Shown here: one piece after another, positions 6,461 to 9,645 of the stretch
Position numbering within the stretch: the first letter of the stretch is position 1
Layout: every line of letters starts with the position of its first letter
From: JBDSLU01 sp039916225
GTDB taxonomy: Bacteria; Acidobacteriota; Vicinamibacteria; Vicinamibacterales; Vicinamibacteraceae
Reading direction: 5' to 3'
DNA: 9,645 bases
Assembly (NCBI GenBank): GCA_039916225.1
Contig: JBDSLU010000450.1
Span: 1 to 9,645, forward strand
The notes under the pieces: model-generated
What the model saw: the letters and a program-made list of their open reading frames with translations, nothing else
What the model was told of the DNA's origin: nothing
Database searches by the model: none
Position numbers and translations under genes: made by a program

Positions 6461-7330
6461 ATGAAGCGCCAGTCGTCCTTCCGCGTGGTGGTCAGCGTGG
6501 CCACGCTCGCCGGCATCGTCTCGCTGCCCGGGCGCGTCGACGCCCAGGCGCCGCCAGTGGCCCCTCCCGCCGCGGCGACGCCAGCCACAGCGCGAGGCGG
6601 CTGCCAGGGCCTGCCGTCCCACGCGGCGCTGAGGGCGGCGCTCGTCGCCGCGACGCAGGTCGAGACCAGCGGCCTGAACAACCACATGTGGGCGACCGTG
6701 GTGAACCGCGACGGCGTGGTCTGCGCAGTGGTCTACTCCGGCACCAACCGCGGCGCCCAGTGGCCGGGCAGCCGCGTCATCTCCGCCCAGAAGGCGAACA
6801 CGGCCAATGCCTTCAGCCTCGACGCGACGTCGTCGAGCAACGGATCGGGCCAGGCCAAGGGCCTGGCCCTCTCGACCGCCAATCTGTACTCCGCGGTGCA
6901 GCCGGGCGGCAGCCTCTACGGCCTGCAGCACAGCAACCCCGTCGACACCGAGGCGGCATACGCGGCCGGCGGCGGCACGGCCTACGGCACGACCGGTGAT
7001 CCGATGTTCAACAAGGCGGTCGGCGGCGTGAACGTCTTCGGCGGCGACCTGGGTCTCTACGCGACCGGCGGCAGGCTGGTCGGCGGCGTGGGCGTCAGCG
7101 GCGACACGTCGTGCGCCGATCACTTCATCGCCTGGCGACTGCGACAGGCGTTGAGCCTCGACTTCCTTGCCGGCATCGGCGGCGTCAGCGGCGACGCCAC
7201 CCACCCGGACAACATCGTGTTCGACGTCACCGACAACCCGGCCGGCGGGAGCGGCGCCAGCAAGGGCGGATTCGGTCACCCGAAGTGCCTCAACACCGGA
7301 GATCCGGCGACGCTGCCGGCGGTCCGCTGA
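6461..7330 (+). CDS. Secreted GlcG/HbpS-type putative heme-binding protein
   Basis: This 289-residue protein belongs by its pattern to the GlcG/HbpS (COG3193) group, whose members include extracellular heme-binding and redox-sensing proteins. A Sec signal peptide is seen at residues 1 to about 30 (MKRQ, hydrophobic core, then V-D-A-Q-A), followed by a Pro/Ala-rich linker to about 45. The domain runs from about 51 to 230: an N-terminal helix, A-T-V-V-N-R-D-G-V-V (78-87), a helix with SAQKANTANAF (108-118), a Gly-rich part with Q-P-G-G-S (147-151) and G-G-V-G-V-S-G-D (208-215) before CADH (218-221). The tail 231-289 is extra compared with the short GlcG form and ends with a cysteine at 276. Cysteines at 48, 88, 218 and 276 could form disulfides after export. 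Heme binding is a family expectation only; the true ligand here is unknown. Confidence 0.8.
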   Translation: MKRQSSFRVVVSVATLAGIVSLPGRVDAQAPPVAPPAAATPATARGGCQGLPSHAALRAALVAATQVETSGLNNHMWATVVNRDGVVCAVVYSGTNRGAQWPGSRVISAQKANTANAFSLDATSSSNGSGQAKGLALSTANLYSAVQPGGSLYGLQHSNPVDTEAAYAAGGGTAYGTTGDPMFNKAVGGVNVFGGDLGLYATGGRLVGGVGVSGDTSCADHFIAWRLRQALSLDFLAGIGGVSGDATHPDNIVFDVTDNPAGGSGASKGGFGHPKCLNTGDPATLPAVR

Positions 7331-8484
7331 CCGCGGCGGCCGGCGCCTCGCGCCGCCGCACAGCGGCGCTGGTCATCGCGACCGCCGCGTCGGTCGCGCT
7401 GATCCTGGCCGCGCCGGCCATCGGCAGCGCCCGCTCGGCACTGCGCGCGGCGTTCCCGGGAACGTTCAGCCGCCTCATCGCAAGTGGCCTGGCGCTCGTC
7501 GCGCTGGTCGCCATCGGCGTGGCGCTGGTCCGCATCCGCACGCATCGTGTGCTGCGCTATGGCGCGCTCGGCGCGGCACTGGCGATCGCCTGGAGCTACT
7601 CGGCGGCGACGGGGAGCCCCGATCCGGCGATCCGCGCCGTCGAGCGCGTCCACTTCGTCGAGTTCGGCCTCATCGCCTGGCTGTTCCTGCGCGTCTGGCG
7701 CGATCGGACGGACGCGTCGGCGATCGTCGCGCCAGCGCTCGCCACGTGCATCGCCGGCATCGGTGACGAAGCGTTCCAGTGGTTCCTGCCGGCCCGCGTC
7801 GGCGAGCTCGCCGACGTCGCGCTGAACGCCGTCGCCATCGGCTGTGGTCTGCTGGCCGGCGCGGCGATCACGCCGCCGGCCGACCTCGGGGGCCGGTGGA
7901 CGGCGACGTCGGTCCGGCTGGTCGCGCGTCTCCTGGCGCTCACCGTCGTGGCGCTCGCCGCGTTCGTGCACGTCGTCCACCTGGGCCAGCGTCTCGAGGC
8001 GCCCGGCATCGGCACGTTCGCCTCACGCTACAGCGCCGCGGAGCTCGATGCCCTCGATCGGGAGCGCGCCGCGGCGTGGCGACAGGCACCGCCCCTGGTG
8101 CGACCGCCGCGCTTCTCGCGCGAGGATCAGTACATGACCGAGGGCCTGCAACACGTGCAGGCGCGGAACCTCGCCTGGGATCGCGGTGACGCGTTCACGG
8201 CGTGGCGCGAGAACCTCGTCCTGGAGCGCTTCTTCGCCGCGGTCCTCGATACACCGTCCTACGTCGCGCGGGACGGGCATCGTTGGCGCGTCGCGCATCG
8301 GGCCGACGCCGAACGGCGCGCCGCCGGCAGCGAACCGCGCGCGTTCGAGAGCCGCGCGTTCCCGTACCCGATCTATCCGTGGTCGCCGGTCGTGGTGTGG
8401 CTGGTCGCGCTCGCGGTCGCCATCGGGCTATGGACCGGCGGCAATCGGCTCGCGACGCGCGCGGCGGCGCCTGCCGCCGATTGA
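7285..8484 (+). CDS. VanZ-family membrane protein with an extra soluble domain
   Basis: The VanZ core is clear: H123-F-V-E126-F-G, then G-D161-E162-A-F-Q165-W-F-L-P169-A-R171 and D177-V-A-L-N181, the conserved pattern of VanZ-like proteins, some of which lower teicoplanin binding. Hydrophobic segments lie near 27-47, 63-84, 92-107, 124-137, 147-160, 175-195, 210-233 and 366-384 (numbered from the GTG at 7285). Between the last two is a soluble region of about 130 residues (235-365) that ordinary VanZ proteins lack; I have no function for it. The start is unsure. GTG 7285 overlaps the previous gene by 46 bp and has no good ribosome binding site. CTG 7327 overlaps that gene's stop as CTGA. The next GTG, near 7519, would cut into the second membrane segment. 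Translation coupled to the upstream gene is likely. A resistance role should not be assumed. Confidence 0.8.
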   Translation: MPQHRRSGDAAGGPLTAAAGASRRRTAALVIATAASVALILAAPAIGSARSALRAAFPGTFSRLIASGLALVALVAIGVALVRIRTHRVLRYGALGAALAIAWSYSAATGSPDPAIRAVERVHFVEFGLIAWLFLRVWRDRTDASAIVAPALATCIAGIGDEAFQWFLPARVGELADVALNAVAIGCGLLAGAAITPPADLGGRWTATSVRLVARLLALTVVALAAFVHVVHLGQRLEAPGIGTFASRYSAAELDALDRERAAAWRQAPPLVRPPRFSREDQYMTEGLQHVQARNLAWDRGDAFTAWRENLVLERFFAAVLDTPSYVARDGHRWRVAHRADAERRAAGSEPRAFESRAFPYPIYPWSPVVVWLVALAVAIGLWTGGNRLATRAAAPAAD

Positions 8485-8511
8485 CAGCCCGCCCCGGTCG
8501 CGGCACACACT
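8481..8511 (+). promoter_or_regulatory. Possible promoter for the alpha/beta hydrolase gene
   Basis: TTGACA at 8481-8486 is a perfect -35 consensus and contains the TGA stop of the VanZ gene. CACACT at 8506-8511 fits -10 at three positions, with a 19-base spacer. The -10 ends seven bases before the ATG at 8519, so the message would be leaderless, in line with the absence of a Shine-Dalgarno. Confidence 0.45.
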
Positions 8512-8518
8512 GTCGCCC

Positions 8519-9337
8519 ATGCTCATCACGCTGCTCGCAGCGGCGGCCATCGCGGTCGCCCCGGGAGACACGCGGCCGGCCACGGCCACGCCGCCGAACG
8601 TCAACATTCCTTTGTGGGCGCCGGGACAGGTCCCGCTGGCCCAGGGCGACGGGCCGCTCGACGCACCGTTCCTGACCACGTTCCTGCCGCCCGAGGGGCA
8701 GCGCAACGGGGCGTCGGTGATCATCGCGCCCGGCGGCGCCAACATCATGCTGATGCACGGCGGCGAAGGGCTCGAGGTCGCCGAGCAGTTGAACGCGTGG
8801 GGCATCACGGCCTTCGTGCTCACCTACCGGCTGTCGCCCCGCTACAACGACGACGCGCGGACACTCGACGGCCAGCGCGCGATGCAGCTGGTGCGGGCGC
8901 GCGCCGCCGAATGGAAACTCGATCCGGCGCGCATCGGCTTCGCCGGCTTCTCGGCGGGCTCGGCGCTGGGCCGGCTCGTGGCGGCTGGCGCCAAGGCCGG
9001 CGATCCCAACGCCGGCGATCCGCTGGCCCGGGTGTCATCGCGTCCCGACTTCCTGGTCCTCGTCTACAGCGCCGGCCGCGCCACCGCCGGCGAAGATCTG
9101 AAGACGTTCCCGCCGACGTTCCTCACCTGCGCGGCCAAGGACACCGGCCCCGCCAACGGATCGGCGGAACTGTTCGTCGCCCTCAACAAAGCCGGCGCCA
9201 ACGCCGAGGTCCACATCTACCAGCAGGGCCGCCACGGCTATGGCGCGGCGTTGCGCAGTCCCGAGTTCTCGCCGTGGATGCCGGCCCTGAGGCATTTCCT
9301 CGCCCGCGCCGGGTTCGTGCCGGAGGGTCGCTCGTGA
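8519..9337 (+). CDS. Secreted alpha/beta hydrolase, BD-FAE/Aes (acetyl-esterase-like) type
   Basis: This 272-residue protein should hydrolyse ester bonds outside the cytoplasm, possibly acetyl or feruloyl groups on polysaccharides; that substrate is a family-based guess. Residues 1-14 are a short hydrophobic signal (MLITLLAAAAIAVA). The oxyanion region is A-P-G-G-A-N (70-75) followed by H-G-G-E-G (80-84). The nucleophile elbow is G143-F-S145-A-G147, the likely acid is D208 in A-K-D-T-G-P, and the base is H239 in G-R-H-G-Y-G. Order and spacing of the triad fit the fold, and length is normal. The ATG at 8519 is chosen over longer open frames because it starts the signal peptide and follows a promoter-like sequence. 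It is 34 bp after the VanZ stop, and its stop overlaps the next gene's start. Confidence 0.88.
   Translation: MLITLLAAAAIAVAPGDTRPATATPPNVNIPLWAPGQVPLAQGDGPLDAPFLTTFLPPEGQRNGASVIIAPGGANIMLMHGGEGLEVAEQLNAWGITAFVLTYRLSPRYNDDARTLDGQRAMQLVRARAAEWKLDPARIGFAGFSAGSALGRLVAAGAKAGDPNAGDPLARVSSRPDFLVLVYSAGRATAGEDLKTFPPTFLTCAAKDTGPANGSAELFVALNKAGANAEVHIYQQGRHGYGAALRSPEFSPWMPALRHFLARAGFVPEGRS
9322..9326 (+). promoter_or_regulatory. Ribosome binding site for the FGE-sulfatase domain gene
   Basis: GGAGG lies inside the last codons of the hydrolase gene, seven bases before the GTG at 9334. It fixes the start of the next gene and supports co-translation of the pair. Confidence 0.75.
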
Positions 9338-9645
9338 CGGCACGCGCGCTCGTCCTCGCGGCGGCGGCCATCGCCTCGGCCACCGTCGTCACCCGCCCAC
9401 CGTCGCTCGGCGCGCAGGCGGCCGCGGCTCCGGCCAGGCCGGCGGCGTCGACCGGCAAGACCATCGATGACGGCTATGGCGCGTTCGTCCACGTGCCTGC
9501 CGGAGCGTTCACGATGGGCGACACGTTCGGCGACGGCGACGGCCGCGAGCGGCCCGTCCACACCGTCGACGTCGACGCGTTCTACATCGGCAAGTTCGAG
9601 GTCACCAACGCGCAGTGGCGGCGCTTCCGCGACGACCCCGGCTAC
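9334..9645 (+). CDS. Partial gene: exported FGE-sulfatase (SUMF1-like) domain protein
   Basis: The first 104 codons are present and the frame is open to the right edge. A signal peptide covers about residues 1-28 (MTARALVLAAAAIA, ending near L-G-A-Q-A), followed by an Ala/Pro-rich linker. From residue 51 the start of the formylglycine-generating enzyme fold is plain: F-V-H-V-P-A-G-A-F-T-M-G (51-62), R-E-R-P-V-H-T-V-D-V (71-80), then F-Y-I-G-K-F-E-V-T-N-A-Q-W (83-95). True FGEs oxidise a sulfatase cysteine to formylglycine, but many relatives with this fold do other things. The catalytic cysteines lie beyond the window, so which applies cannot be decided. The GTG overlaps the hydrolase TGA as GTGA, suggesting one operon with the esterase. 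Confidence 0.88.
   Translation, partial: MTARALVLAAAAIASATVVTRPPSLGAQAAAAPARPAASTGKTIDDGYGAFVHVPAGAFTMGDTFGDGDGRERPVHTVDVDAFYIGKFEVTNAQWRRFRDDPGY

Noticed and set aside
160..7330. A redox-sensing pair of the HbpS protein and the kinase, as in HbpS-SenS of Streptomyces
   Set aside because: The two genes are over 2 kb apart on opposite strands, the kinase sensor is of a different type, and nothing in the sequence links them.
6386..7980. Long minus-strand frames opposite the GlcG/HbpS-type and VanZ genes
   Set aside because: Arg/Asp/Ala-rich shadow translations; the plus-strand frames carry the family motifs.
7285..8484. Glycopeptide resistance locus based on the VanZ-like gene
   Set aside because: No vanHAX-type genes are present, and VanZ-family proteins are widespread without a resistance role.
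8186..8518. Upstream extension of the esterase gene into the VanZ gene
   Set aside because: The added part is an out-of-frame shadow of VanZ; the signal peptide begins at 8519.
1..9645. tRNA, rRNA, CRISPR arrays, insertion sequences, phage or defence genes
   Set aside because: I looked for them and saw no spaced repeat array, transposase motifs, terminal repeats or structural RNA signatures.

Overview
This is a GC-rich stretch in which every gene fills its frame with C/G-ending codons. It looks like ordinary chromosomal DNA from a soil-type bacterium. The mix of genes is a hybrid sensor kinase with a long extracytoplasmic array, secreted glycoside-hydrolase-like and esterase proteins, a GlcG/HbpS-type secreted protein, a VanZ-like membrane protein and an FGE-sulfatase domain protein. 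Together with several promoter-like -10 boxes 7-8 nt before a start codon, this resembles Acidobacteriota of the Vicinamibacteria type. That assignment is an inference from gene style; there is no marker gene in the window.

Minus strand, left part: a very large hybrid histidine kinase (160-4044) has a lipoprotein-like N-terminus, about seven tandem OB-like beta units outside the membrane, one membrane segment, a HisKA/HATPase core and two intact receiver domains. Downstream of it on the same strand is a short gap holding a -10-like box, a palindrome and a strong ribosome binding site. These precede a gene cut by the left edge, of which only a lipoprotein-like signal peptide (1-92) is visible.

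Divergent region 4045-4163: 119 bp separate the kinase from the plus-strand genes. It holds two short inverted repeats and a -10-like box just before the first plus-strand ATG.

Plus strand, right part: a Tat-exported glycoside-hydrolase-like protein with a beta-galactosidase trimerisation-like domain (4164-6371); a secreted GlcG/HbpS-type putative heme-binding protein (6461-7330); a VanZ-family membrane protein with an extra soluble domain (7285-8484, start uncertain); a secreted alpha/beta hydrolase of the BD-FAE/Aes type (8519-9337); and the start of an exported FGE-sulfatase (SUMF1-like) domain protein (9334-9645, cut by the right edge), coupled to the hydrolase by a GTGA overlap.

Taken together, most products act outside the cytoplasm, and at least two (the hydrolase-like protein and the esterase) suggest processing of complex glycans. 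The kinase could sense an envelope or extracellular signal, and the divergent layout would allow shared control, but nothing in the sequence proves this. No tRNA, rRNA, CRISPR array, transposase or defence gene was seen. The most unusual item is the tandem OB-like sensor array of the kinase.
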